Below are positions 42,915 to 54,748 of a DNA stretch of 64,000 nt, one piece after another. The DNA lies in the NCBI GenBank assembly GCA_016508695.1, contig VNKQ01000011.1, forward strand, positions 496,001 through 560,000, written 5' to 3'. Within the stretch, counting starts at the first letter, position 1. The number at the start of each line of letters is the position of its first letter. The position numbers were made by a program, and so were the translations under genes. The DNA is from Hyphodiscus hymeniophilus (Eukaryota > Ascomycota > Leotiomycetes > Helotiales > Hyphodiscaceae). The notes beneath the pieces were generated by a model. That model was given only the letters and a program-made list of their open reading frames with translations, searched no databases and was not told where the DNA came from.

Positions 42915-43658
42915 TACCTCTGTCCTGTATTGTCTTTAACCCCATATTTCAACGCCCATTCTGTTGACGCAACGTATGGTAGCGCAGAATGCGAAGGTGC
43001 TAGGTTTGATGAGACTATCGGGGCGTTCGACATTGTTCAATAGTTTTTAGCAATATCCAGATGTAAAACGAGTGAGATCGATAGGATATCTATTTGAGGC
43101 TTACTCTTGTGACTCGCCGACTGTTTTGAAAACCAAGGCCATAGTCACAGTCAGAGCCCTTTGTCATCAAGGTTCTCTAAAATGCGATGGATAGCCGTAT
43201 GCAGGAAGGAAAGAGACAAAAGCCTTTGTCGAGCCATCTTGCCTTTGTTCACAGCTCGCAACCTGCGTGTCCGAGGAAATGTATCAAGTGGTACAAGTGT
43301 GGGAGAGAGTTTTATAAGCCCCATATATGATGAAACTTTAAGGAAGGGTTTTTGAAATTCGTAAAACTGAAGCTCAACTTCGAAATCCATCCCATAATAT
43401 GAATGCTCGATGTGTTTGTCCACTTGCATCATCTCGGCGTCGAGGTAGAAATTGAACAAAGTAGATGCTATGAACCATCAAAGTGCATCGTGATTCTAAC
43501 ACTTGTGATGCTGGAGGGTTGGAGGTCACAATCGATTTAAGAGCTCTTTCTCCAACCTCTCCAGACTAATGATGTACAGACCGTCACAGAAAATGAGTTG
43601 TTTAATACACACAGAACAACGGCCCCTGTCTCCACGAAAGTCTCAACTAGCAGACAAT
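42915..43658. other. intergenic with an unassigned 102-codon minus-strand frame
   Basis: A minus-strand frame at 43151-43459 (starts MFNFYLDAEMMQVDKHIEHS, ends ENLDDKGL) has some coding look but no domain. It may be an upstream exon of gene B or a remnant. I see nothing else in the stretch. Confidence 0.3.
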
Positions 43659-45625
43659 TCAATGAGAAAAGGGCCTCATCTTATACTGCTCGTCCTCCTC
43701 CGGCCTCTCGGCCACCGGAATGTCCACGAACCTGGGCTCCAGATACCAAGCAGGATCACCTTGCCCCAGCTGCGTAACACTCCAACCATTACCCAACCAT
43801 GCCAGCCTGTTTTCATCCCTACTCTCAAACTCGAAATCTTCCCACCTCGGGGTTCGAAGCGTCTCTAGACAATGCAATGTACTTCCCGGCCATAGTCCCG
43901 TGATGCGTTTGCCTTTACCGCCTTCGCTTCTATACCAAGAGTTACATTCGTCCATATAGACGGTCTTCTTGAAGTACTCGTAGCAATAATCTGAGAAATC
44001 GCGCACACGTTCGGCCTTGACAGTCATGGAGAGATAGTCCTCTTTCTGGAGCTTACGAATGCACTTGACGACGTAGTCACCTTCTGTCTCGATCATCATG
44101 GTCAACGACCCGCTACCGACCGCAGAGTTGGGCCCTAGCATCATGAAGAAATTTGGGAAGCCATCAACGGCCATAGCAAGGTACGTTTCAGGATGAGGGG
44201 TGAATCGTTGTTGAAGCGACTTTCCGTCCCTTCCATAAACGTGAAAGGGAGGTGGTGCGGAAGTATTAAAGCCTGTTGCGCAGACTAGGGCATCGATCTC
44301 GATGGTCTTGCCATTTTCGAGGACTACACCGTTGGGGCTGATGGATTCGATCCTGTCGGATATGAAATCAACGTTGTCTTCCACTAAAGCCTCCAGATAG
44401 CCTGGGCCAGGAGTCAGGCGTCTACATCCCACCGCAAAAGAGGGTGTCAAAGCATCAACAATTTCTGGTTTCTTGGCTAACCGTTCTTTCATCATTGCTC
44501 GGAAGGCTTTAACGGCTCCTTTTTGCAACTCGGATCCTTGCAATGTGACGCCGTGGATAGTGTTGCCGTCCGCCTCGATGATCTTACGGAATTCGAGGAA
44601 CTTCTGGGGATTTGTTGCAAATTCTTTACGTTTTTCAGGTGAGACTAATAACTGTGAGTAAAATGCTCATTTCTTCGTCGAAGGTATGACTTACAGCTCA
44701 ACTCTTGCGGGTCAAGTCCCAGCTTCTCCATTGCATCTAGAAAAATTAGTGGTGACACTTGGAAAGTCCGAAGCAAGACGCACGATCACCAAAGGGGTTT
44801 GATATCCAGGTTCTACTCCTTACGAAACAGGTCATCTTAACACCTTCCACCTTCTGAAGGTTGGGCACGATCTGTATCGAGCTTGATCCACCCCCTATAA
44901 CGCCTACTCTTTTATTTGTGAAATTGTATCTGATGACGTTAAACACTACACAGAAAAGAGTGTAGGATACTGACTTCTGATTCCACGCTGCAGAATGCAT
45001 TACCTCTCCCGAAAAGCTTTCTAGTCCAGGTATCTTTGGCCATGCAATCTCATTCAAATTTCCTCGCGCCGAGATCAGAACGTCTGCATCATCCTCAAAG
45101 CTCTCTCCAGTTTGTGTCTTCTCTACTGTAATATTCCTGCATCATCTCAGCACTTTCGTAAAACCGTCTATCCGTAGAGCATACCACTTCGTCGCTCCTT
45201 CATTCCATCTACAGCTGGTGATCTTATGTGACGTCTTGACGAATCGCATGACTCCATACTTCTCTGCGACCCCATGGAGGTAGTCGCATATTTCCTTTGC
45301 CGGCGCGTAGAAGGCAGACCAATTGGGATTGGGATTGAACGAATATTGGTAGGAATGGGAGGGGATATCGCAGGCGCAACCTATGAGATGTTAGAAGAGA
45401 ATTCCGTACGTCTAAGAGAAACACACCTGGGTATCGGTTCTCCCACCAAGTCCCTCCTATCCCCTCGTTCTTCTCGTATATCTGCAGATCAATATTGCGC
45501 AGACGCTGCGGTATTCGAATGCCCAGATAGATACCAGAATATCCAGCTCCGATGACCCTAACTTTCAATGGCCGCAAGTTATCCACGGGCTCGTCCTTGA
45601 TCGAGAACTTGTGTATTGACCCCAT
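43659..45625 (-). CDS. flavin monooxygenase, Baeyer-Villiger type
   Basis: CDS complement(join(43659..44644,44695..44736,44784..44929,44975..45136,45185..45380,45427..45625)), 576 aa, five introns of 45-50 nt. It uses FAD and NADPH to insert oxygen next to a ketone or to oxidise a soft nucleophile. Seen: first Rossmann loop GAGYSG at 26-31, GGTWWENRYPG, CDIPSHSYQYSF, the BVMO fingerprint region FSGEVMHSAAWN, second Rossmann loop GVIGGGSSSIQ, and ALVCATGFNT. The fingerprint normally ends in W followed by Pro or Asp; here it is Asn, just before intron 3. The C-terminal part carries DECNSWYRSEGGKGKRITGL, typical of fungal BVMO-like enzymes. No secondary-metabolite core enzyme lies nearby, so the substrate is open. 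Confidence 0.92.
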
Positions 45626-46350
45626 ATCGTCTCTATGTCGGCGTTTCCTGTGTTTCCAGGGGAAGGAAAGTCGAGGACAGAGAGGGACACATGGGGACTG
45701 TCCTCAATAACAGTCCCATTGCTCGCGCTATCACAGGAGACTTCGCCATCACGGTAAGAATTTACCTGCCTTAGGTGCCGAACTCGAACCAGCACTGCTC
45801 GTTGTCCTCGGTACTGCGGGGTCCTCCCCGAATTCGTGTGGGGGTTTTCCAAGAGCGTGCAAATGGAGGATGTGCGGGGGGTGAGTGGAGAGGCGGGGAG
45901 GAAGGAACCTGTCACGTGTTTTTGTCAGTTGCTCAAGGTTTTGGAGTTATACAACTTGAATCATAAATATATCTTGAAAAAGAATGGGAATATGTGGGTA
46001 TGAGATTGCCAGTAGCAGCAGCTTGACTGCGCTCGAATATAGGACCGAGACAAGGTTGTATGCCATAGGATCACAGGAAAACATCGGGTTGATGGTTGAG
46101 GACCATCCTTAGCGAAGGGCAAGTGGCTGATGGACCGTGAAATGTTTCCAGCTAAGGCTTGAAAGATCAAACGCATGGGTGTCAGTGAACCTTGATCGAA
46201 ATCGAGGATGGCCCAAGTGAGAGAATTGGTAGACAGCTTTCTGAATCGTGTACAGTACCTATTGATCTAAGCTATTTTTTGACTCTGAACATCCGCTTTC
46301 TTTACATCATGCTGTCCTCAACCTATACTATACAAGCGCCCATCTATGCC
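45626..46350. other. intergenic, 0.7 kb
   Basis: BVMO promoter and the 3' flank of the 2EXR gene; only short frames without features. Confidence 0.5.
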
Positions 46351-47738
46351 CTAGAGTGATGGCCCAAAATAGGCCTGGCTGCCAACTCCCGGAACCAACT
46401 GTAATCTGCGACCTGGAGTTATGGCATGGTTTGGATAGCGAACTTGTTTTGCGTTATGCCAGCGCGCGTGGACCCCGTCTTGGTATTGCCGAAGCAACCG
46501 TCTCTTGTCCTGCTCCCAAATCGTGTAGTTCCACTTCCAAGAACCAATTCTCAACCACAGTCCATCTGTCCCATACTTGCCCAGAACAACTTTCCAGGTC
46601 ACACCACTCCAGGCTGAGCCCATCTGCTCCTTGAACTGCTCAGACTCAAGATCAAGCTCGAAGGTCCATTCCCTAGGCTTTAGCTTCCCACTATCATCAA
46701 GTCGAATAGTGATGACCTCGCAATCTCCCTCGAGTAGCAGGGTTACTTTGTCCAAATTCCCCATTCCCAAAGTGCGGAAGGGACATGGAAGCTGTGATCT
46801 GCGTCGTCCCCAATATACGTCGGCCCATGTCACCTTGGGATGATACCGACCGAGGCAATGAAATTGATCTAACTTGAAAGCAATATGTTCAATTTTGAGA
46901 GCATAACGCGTGGTCGGGAGCCAAAGTCGACCATCGGACCGTAACCAATTTCACGGTACGATGACCAGGATGATGTCGATTTTGGGATCGTACCAAAGTG
47001 GCTTTATACGTCCAACAGTGACCTTCTTGCTGGTTCCGAAGTTCTTGAACGTCTTGGCCATGCTCCTGTGTGCATTCATATAGTCGGTGATGACTTTCGG
47101 CATGGTCACGATGGAACCTCTTTGAATAAGACCAAGCTTTCTGAGAATACGACGAAGATCGGCAGATTTTGGGCTTCCTGTATACTCCCATACCAACCTC
47201 TTCGGAAGTGGTTGCCTGAAGACGGAGGTGTATTGCTTGAAGACCAACTGGCGAGTTTCTCGGCAGACGGTAAGAAGGGCAGGACGTTGCTCGTAGATCT
47301 CTCTCCGTATGACAAAGCTGTAGAAGATATTGAAGTCAGTTTTGACGACACAATATACGAACAGTTTGGAGCTTGTCTGATATGAAGGAATTACAAGAAA
47401 CCTGGGAAGAAATCCAGAGTACAGCCCTTGAACCAGCACTCGAGAGGTTTGAAAGAGGGTGCATGCAATCGCGGAACTGTTGTCCCAGCACGGAGAAGAA
47501 CTCACTTTTTGACCCCAATAGTATGATCTAGAGCAATGACACGTTTCTCTACCGCCAACTCCCAGATCATCAACCGAATCTCAGGTGGCAGTTTAGGAAA
47601 CAATTCGAAAGTAAGGAGATCGCCCGCGACGATGCGATCAAGCGAAACGATTCTCGTTGCCTTGGCGAAGCGCACAACAAAGTCTTGAAGGGAACCAAAG
47701 CGTTGATACGCACCGCTTTCTCTTGGAAGGAGGCTCAT
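46351..47738 (-). pseudogene. 2EXR-domain protein interrupted by an in-frame TGA
   Basis: Exon 1 is 47506..47738 (MSLLPRESGAYQRFGSLQDF...) and a 103-nt intron separates it from an exon beginning at 47401. The 2EXR motif is clear: FELFPKLPPEIRLMIWELAV, followed after the intron by RPALLTVCRETRQLVFKQY and LWYDPKIDIILVIVP. The frame then meets TGA at 46951-46953. Directly after it, the same frame continues for 199 codons (NWLRSDGRLWLPTTRY, KIEHIAFKLDQFH, KVTWADVYWG, VTLLLEGDCEVITIRL) to a stop at 46351. This downstream part looks like the normal C-terminal half of such proteins. No intron of usable length removes the TGA. So the gene either makes a 227-aa truncated protein or is a young pseudogene. 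The function of 2EXR proteins is unknown. Confidence 0.65.
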
Positions 47739-48741
47739 TGTGATAATTGGTGTGGTGTTTGTTCAGAAGGAAATCGGCAGATGGGGAGGTTCTGTGTTTG
47801 ATTCTGGAGATCGAGATGGACGGCTTGAAAAGACTCGCTTATAGAGGAGTTTCTATGAGGAAGAATTAATGATTTGTTGGGATGAGTGAAGTGCTTTCTG
47901 ATTCACTTTCGTTATCTGTAGACGTTGACGCTGCGAGCGGTGCTTGGGGTATGTTGTGAACCGCCTGGAGAGAATTTGCTGCAATGACCTCGCTGCGGGA
48001 AGCAAGAGCTTGTTCTTGATGAGCCACGACCTACCATTGAATGACAATTGCACAGGTAGCCGCAAGTGAATTCACATTCAAGCAATCTCGAACTGCCGAG
48101 TCGTAGATGTGAGCTCCTAATTCACACGGCTCCAGCTTTGTGAACGCGAGATGCATCTTTTGCTGGCATCGTTGAATCCTAAGATCTCGACTAAGTACAC
48201 TCTTACGAGTATACTCACCCTGTGACACCAACAAGTAGTCAGACATACAATTAAACAAGTTCAATTCTTCATCAAAGAGCCTGCCAAGATGCACCCGGTC
48301 ACCATGCGCCTTGAGCGAGAGTACTCGCGCCTATGCACATAACCAAATTACACCCTTTTGGTATTCGAATCTTCCCATCCCACATCCAATTTGCAAGCCT
48401 CATAAAGCCCGTCGTCATAAGCGTCGAAGCCCAACGATGCCCAAAAGCCTGCGTATCATCTCCTCAGATCGTTCGTTTAATATCCCATATCATGCGCGTT
48501 CCATTAACCAGCCGGTACTAATCCGACCTCTCCCTTGATCACCAACGTCGTTGACGTGGAGAAGTCTTCTACAATGCAATGCTCCCATCACCTAAACCTG
48601 TATAGCAATGAAATAATGGCGGGTCGAAGCCTGCCACCTCCCTAAGATGCATCAAAATGCGAATGTAATCAAACTATGCAATAATGTCGTTGTCATGTAA
48701 CATCAACATTTTTTCCGTCCCGTCAAGCATGCTCTACTGCT
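47739..48741. other. intergenic, 1.0 kb
   Basis: 5' flank of the 2EXR gene and 3' flank of the HSF-type gene. Short frames on both strands lack domains; no gene called. Confidence 0.5.
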
Positions 48742-50708
48742 CTACTGCAACCGTTTGCGCTTGCGATCCTCCTCGCGCAACTCCTCATCATGCTCTTCAT
48801 CCCGTTCGGCCGTCTCGGCCGGGTTCAATATATGCGCCATGCTTCCTCTTCGGGTTGGGGGCCCGGAACTATCTTTGAAGATGCTGGTGGCAGTTTTGTC
48901 CCGGGATGCACCCCAGGACCAACTGTTCAAGTGTTCGGCTGTGCTGCCATTTGAAAAAGGAGGAGTGCTTGGTCGGGAGCTCTCGGTCCGGTTTTGAGAC
49001 GCACTGGCGAGAGAGTAAGAGCTGAAGCTATCGCGTATGCGTTGGTCTTCACTGATGACGGTTGGTCCCCGCTTGGGTGATGAAGGATATGCAGAGGAGG
49101 ATTGTCCAGATGCAAATGGTGAGGGGTTATTTTGCCAGCCTTGTACATTGCGGATATCGGCCGATGTGTGGCGTCGAGGAAGATTAGTTGGAGGCGAAGA
49201 AACAGCGGAAAGTGGATGGGGTGGAGGTGGTGGTGGTGGAGGGACTTGGGGTCGGAGTGAGCTTGGAGAAGACTGTCCGGTACTGGCTCCAATCGATCCG
49301 TATCTTCGTGGAGTGATAGACAAATGAGACGGAACGGGGGGTCGATAGAAATTATTTCGGGATCCCCCTGTCGGTGGGCCGCGACGAGGGTCGTCTTGTG
49401 GCAATTGACGAGGGGAAACAGGAGCGTTGTCCAAAGACAGATTCGCAAAATATGGTCGGCTACCCGAAAAGGGGGGCTCAGGAGGGTCGTCCATCGTTCT
49501 GATGATTTCAGCTTGGCGCTGAATCTCGGATTGCATGTTCAATACTGGAACTGTTAGCAGAGCCGCAGCTCGAACAACAGATATAGCTTACCATCGCGAT
49601 GTAGAGAACTATCTGGATTTGGCGCAAGGGAGAGCATGACTCTTGACATCTCATGATTTAACTAAGCAAGTTAGCTTGGCCTCCATGAAGAAAATATATT
49701 ATTACCTGCAACGACCGAGAAAGAGATTCCATGACAATCTGATTCCTGACATGTAGGAACTGAGAATTGTCCTCACTCCTCTGCAACCTAGCATGCATAT
49801 CATAGAGCGTATGTTCGAGTTGCGTCAATCTGGATTCGGTCGACTCTTGCATCGGATGCATAGGCTCCACAGGCGTCCCCGGTTGGGAAAGAGGGGGTTT
49901 TGGGGCGGAATATGAGTCTCGATGAACCAATGCATGCCGCGATGCCCTCCGTTTGATCTCTCGAAGCCCAACCAAGTCGCCTCGTTTGAAATTACCATTT
50001 CCATGCTTAAATTCCCACAATGGTGATTCGGGGGAACCGGTATGAAATACGTCGCTCACTAGACAATTATGAGTGACATTTCTTCCACTTATGCACGGGT
50101 TCGACAAACCTTTGTGAAATCCATACATGTTCAACTGTCGTACAAAGGAAGATATGTTCGTGTGCTTAAAATATTGGCTGTGGGATGTGAGCAAGACCCT
50201 CACGGGGAATATTCTAGACATACGAAAGAACTTTTGAGAAGTCATTGGACGGGGACATAATGAAGCTCTCCGCCGAGTTCGACCATGATATAAGGTGCTG
50301 TATGCTCTGATCCTCCAGCATACTATGAATCGTCAGTGATAATTGGGTATGCTCGTGGATTCCAGCTTACTTGTAGAGCTTATGAATGAACGCCGTCTGC
50401 ACAACCTTTGGCTGTTGAGCACTTGTTGCCGCTGCAGCAGCAGCATTTGGACCTGCCATAAGAACAGAACCATGTTGATCCATATTTATATGCTCATGTG
50501 TACCGTTTGCGTCGTTGTCTTCGCTCGATCTCGTAGGGGGGCCCATTATGGTTGTAGCAGGAAGGGTGACCTCCATTGGGTCTGTGGGAGAGGACGCTGA
50601 GGTGTGGACCATGGGAGCTTGTAGGATTGGAACAGTTCGAGCCGTTTGGGCAGGATCCGGATCGCTCATGAAAGAACTCCGTTGCGCTCGCTCGACCGTG
50701 GTATCCAT
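48742..50708 (-). CDS. HSF-type DNA-binding transcription factor (Sfl1-like)
   Basis: CDS complement(join(48742..49550,49592..49661,49706..50058,50110..50177,50224..50322,50371..50708)), 578 aa, five introns of 41-51 nt. Nuclear regulator related to yeast Sfl1 and heat-shock factors. Seen: a low-complexity N-terminus with an Ala run; an HSF domain spread over four exons (FIHKLYNMLEDQSIQHLISW, FSKVLSQYFKHTNISSFVRQ, LNMYGFHK, WEFKHGNGNFKRGDL); a heptad-rich region (ESRLTQLEHTLYDMHARLQR); and a long Pro/Ser-rich C-terminus with a nine-residue Pro-rich block PPPPPPPPH. The start is the first ATG in frame. In yeasts Sfl1 represses flocculation and filamentation genes; here a role in morphogenesis is inferred from family only. 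Confidence 0.9.
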
Positions 50709-51318
50709 AATCGCGTCACCTGGTGGAAGGTCAGAGAGCTTCTCGCGCAAACCACATTCCACTGGACAGATAGTGCAGCGATTGATTGATGTGTGATGCG
50801 CGAAAAGGGGGAGACAGACCTCATTATTGACAGTGATAGCTTTCGATACCAGCGACTGCTTCAAGATTGGGGAAGCTGTTCTTTCTTTGTCCGATTCCCA
50901 CTTGATATGCGCGTACCCGAAAGGTTCCAGCCACCACTTCTCAGCCTCGCATGGGCTGGAAACGAGTGCGATAGATAGGTAGATGCAATTGAATATGTGC
51001 GCAGAGTCCGGGGGGCTTGCGGTAGGTTTGGGAGAGGATATGATGGTAAGAGTGTCTATCGCTCTCGAATTCTTCAGCAGTGTTCTAGGCCGTTGATGAC
51101 GGGATAGCGGAGGATGTTCGTAGGAGGAGAGAGAGGATGAGGTTTAGCTGGATTCGGGAAGGACAACAACCCCACAGCGCTATGTCGCAAGATAGGTAGG
51201 GTATCCAACGCCAGCCAGGTGTATCATGGAAAGGGGTAGGTAGGTAGGCAGCTGGCAGATTGACGATGATACAGGATTGTATGCAGCGCAATGACAATGG
51301 ATGGTCAATGGAGGCAGA

Positions 51319-51353
<35 letters not shown>

Positions 51354-52649
51354 ATTCCGCTACTCCTCGGCCGTTACTGTACTCGTACTGTATCTGTTGG
51401 TGCTCGGGATTGGACAGCGGCAATGCGATGATTTCTTCTCAGGAGACACGCACAGCTGTTGAATGGATCCTCATGGGTGGAAGGAGACTGGGAGTCTCCC
51501 TAATCGGGAATGTCAGTAATGCAGAGAGCACGGGTAATAAGGAGGGAACTGGGAAGTGCCTGAGCGTCGGCTTCTCTGAGGTGGGATCTGGATGTTCTTG
51601 GATCGGAGGAGCCGTATGTTGATGCAGGTCTGGTAAAGACGTACAAAAGTACATACATACATGTTCTGAGCTGCGATATGAGGAAAGATTGCAAACGATA
51701 CTGGAATAGATTTAAGCTTTGATAGCCCTCGCCCTCTATTCCACATCCAGACTTACGCCAATACTCGTACAGTACTGACTACACAGCCTATCAAGCACAT
51801 GTGAAACAGACCTTACTTGGGCTCTTTGGATTGCTGGAGGAACACGGCCTTTTCCGGGTTGTCAAGAAACAGATACTGTGACACCAATTGAGAGAGCCTC
51901 AGCATGCTTCCTGTTGTACCAAGTTTGGGATTGTGATATCAGATCTTCGTCCGATTTCCTGATTCCTGTCTGTCCACCCATCTCTCGGCTCCATTGTCCA
52001 GTTCCCCAGACGATAAAGAGCCGCGCGTGGCACAGTACATAGCATGTCTCTCCAACAGTTGGTTGAATGAGACAGCACTCTCTGATAGTTGTACTGTAAC
52101 ATTTCTCCCAAAAGGAGAGGACAGGAGCAATTCTCGGCTAGCAGCAATTTTGAAAGTCTGTGTTCGATCTGCATCATTCTGATACTGTACCTTAACCAAC
52201 TTTGTTCCACCCCGCAGATACAGCAGCTTCTCCAGACGGCCTATGAACCCATGTTTGGTCCAAGCAAAGGGCAATTGGGCCTCGCTACCAGGGTCTGATA
52301 GAGTATATCACAGCTATTATTATCATTGCAGGTTTCGAAGTTCGCTGGTCTAATCACGCTAATCACGCATGTTTTACAGGCGGCAACCAAACTTCACCGA
52401 GAGTACATGATGTTCTCAAAATACCTATCTAAATCTCCTCCTCATCGCTTCCTCTACACTACCTAGTTGCGGCGGGTCGACGTTGTGTGGTGGAAGTCAC
52501 GCCGTCCTCGAGGTTTCAAATCGTGGCTTCAAAAACCCGACAGCCTCGCTCAGCCTTTTCTAACGTCAACAACAATCGATGAGTCCCCTTCTTCAACATG
52601 ACAACAAACATTTGATTCATCAACGTCTCGCAACGCCTCAATTGTCACT
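50709..52649. other. intergenic, 1.9 kb, with simple repeats
   Basis: Long upstream region of the HSF-type gene, as is common for fungal developmental regulators. It contains a GTAG run at about 51236-51248 and the TTCTGG hexamer repeat at 51317-51353. No protein gene is recognised; the frames through the hexamer repeat (Ser-Gly or Glu-Pro runs) are artefacts of the repeat. Confidence 0.5.
51317..51353. repeat. TTCTGG hexanucleotide microsatellite
   Basis: About six tandem copies of TTCTGG, the last imperfect (TTCTGA), in the 5' flank of the HSF-type gene, within a region that may be its long leader. Confidence 0.85.
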
Positions 52650-54607
52650 ATGAGCGCACTCGATATTAATCAACCTGCCTTCGCACTTCAGGCGCTCCGC
52701 CGCGATGATGGGAAGAAAGATGTATTGAAACGGAGAAAAGCGTAAGTGATCGCCTTCGTACGACTGTGTGCGCAGTCCACATGCGGTTTTCAAGACATAC
52801 AAGGTGTGGAAATTGCATCAAACTGATCATCGAAGCTGAAGTCAGCGAGTCGAATTTTATGAATCCAATTAATTTGGATACTTCGCATTCACAAAGTTCC
52901 AGGCATCTATCCACAAGCATGACCTTTCTCCGGTATCATCCTCTAGTATACGTCCGGATCCCATACTTGTCTGATGTTACATGCAAAACTCGAATGGAGG
53001 TGCTGCCTAGAAAGCTAAAGCTACTGAGTTCCAAGCTCTAGAATGCGCAGTTCTTGGCCCATCTTGCAATCGTCTCCTTCCACTTCAGAACCACTGGCCC
53101 ATTTTGAGTTCCTTCTAATTGAGTTTCGGATCTAGGCTCGACATACTCGTTTATTCGCTATCTCACGATGAAGTCCGAAGCCTCCGAACGCGACTCAATG
53201 CCATTGAGTACAACAAGGACATATTCCCCAATGTTCCTGTCGAAATTCTCCTGTGTATGGTACAATTTTTCGGCTTTAAAGACTACATGGCAGCGCGCGA
53301 AGTGTCTCAAGAATGGTCCCAGGCATGGAACCTCCCAGACGTTGTCAAGAAGGTCATCAAATTGCACTTTCGAACTCAATACGAGCAGACTGACATGAGT
53401 GACAACACCGCGGAACAAGCCCTTATTGACTGGTTTCCTAGTGCTGCCAATAAGCGACTCAGAAAGCTTCTTGGGAACCATACATCAATGTATGGTTATC
53501 AGTATCCGCCGGAACCAACTTCTACGGTTGACTACCGATACAGCTACGGAAGGATAGCTCACAGGTTTGGCGCGAAGTTTCAAGTCCAGAGTTTGAAAGA
53601 AGGTCCTCCGACAACACCGGTTGAATACACAGACCCGAATCGCGAGCTTATAGGGGGAAAATGGTTACTTTCGAACGATCTTCTCGTCGTACATGAGTAG
53701 GTTAAATCAACATGAGCACTGAATTTGACCCAATTGAAGTTAAAACTTTGCCAGCATGTATCTTGCCGCCTACTCACTCTGTCACCACCGTTTTGAAAAG
53801 GTCCGCCTTGAGGGCATGTCGAAATTTTTGTCTGCTCGGAACAACCAAGTCGGAATTATTAGCACCTCAAACCTGTTGGCTCTGTGGGATGTTGGTGGAC
53901 CTTTATTATCCATCGAGCTACCCAACTCTGCGAAAGAAAAAATGGAACGCTTGTATGCCATCCAGACGACCACAAACTGTAAATGGATTCCGGTGGCAAT
54001 TCTTTTCCATCCATTGGAGAGAGCGCATTTCTTCACCTTCTACAATGACTGGCCTGGTAAAGGCATGTTTGTGCACGAGTTCGTCGATGGACGGTATGAA
54101 AAGTCTCAGTACGTATCTCGATAAGTCCTTCGTTCCTCCCTGAAAAATGAGCTGCTGATTACTTTCTGTCCTAGGTCAACTTGTTTTTCGTCATATCAGA
54201 TGAGGGCCTCAGATCTCCGCGTGGTGAAAGTTGCCAATGAACATGGCCTTTGTATCATTGGATGGGATTCGTCCAAACGCTCTGCCGAATGTCCCGATGA
54301 GGTTGGAATCTTCGATATGTACACAAGGGAGTTCGGCACAATGCCTCACCCACTCCCCAAATATCTGAAGAGGAGTGCCTGTCAGATGCATAGTTCGCTT
54401 AGCCCGTTGAAGGTTGAGTTCTCTTTGGGACATCGAGGAGTATCGGAACGTTGTCCTGACGGAGTATTCGACGACGATTTTGAGCTCATGCTCGGTGATT
54501 ATGGATATGTTGTTTGGTGCTTCGATGGGACTATCGAACTACCAATAGCTAGTAGATTCATCGCACTGGGCTCAAACGTTAAGTTACCGTTGGATAGGAG
54601 GATTTAA
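52650..54607 (+). CDS. F-box protein
   Basis: CDS join(52650..52741,53136..53696,53755..54108,54175..54607), 479 aa. F-box proteins recruit substrates to SCF ubiquitin ligases through Skp1. Seen: MSALDINQPAFALQALRRDD, then after a 394-nt intron ALDILVYSLSHDEVRSLRTR, an F-box FPNVPVEILLCMVQFFGFKD (about residues 55-90, ending VSQEWSQAW), and a beta-rich C-terminal region (VGIISTSNLLALWDVGGPLL, LCIIGWDSSKRS, GDYGYVVWCFDGTIELP) suggesting WD-like or kelch-like repeats too diverged to count. Intron 1 is eight times longer than the others and could hide an exon. Partner and substrate are unknown. Confidence 0.82.
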
Positions 54608-54748
54608 GTGGAACGGTAGCCCGGAACACAAATGGAAGGCTCGCCCCTTTGTCAGTGTTGTCGCATCAACATGAATGGAATGAGAAGGTCAGACGTCAAA
54701 TAGCATTATGTCTAATCTTCGCTAATGGCTCTCTCACTTCCGAGTAGC

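Noticed and set aside
51260..51622. Frame with a Ser-Gly repeat (plus strand) or Glu-Pro repeat (minus strand)
   Set aside because: Both are translations of the TTCTGG microsatellite and lie in a promoter or leader region.
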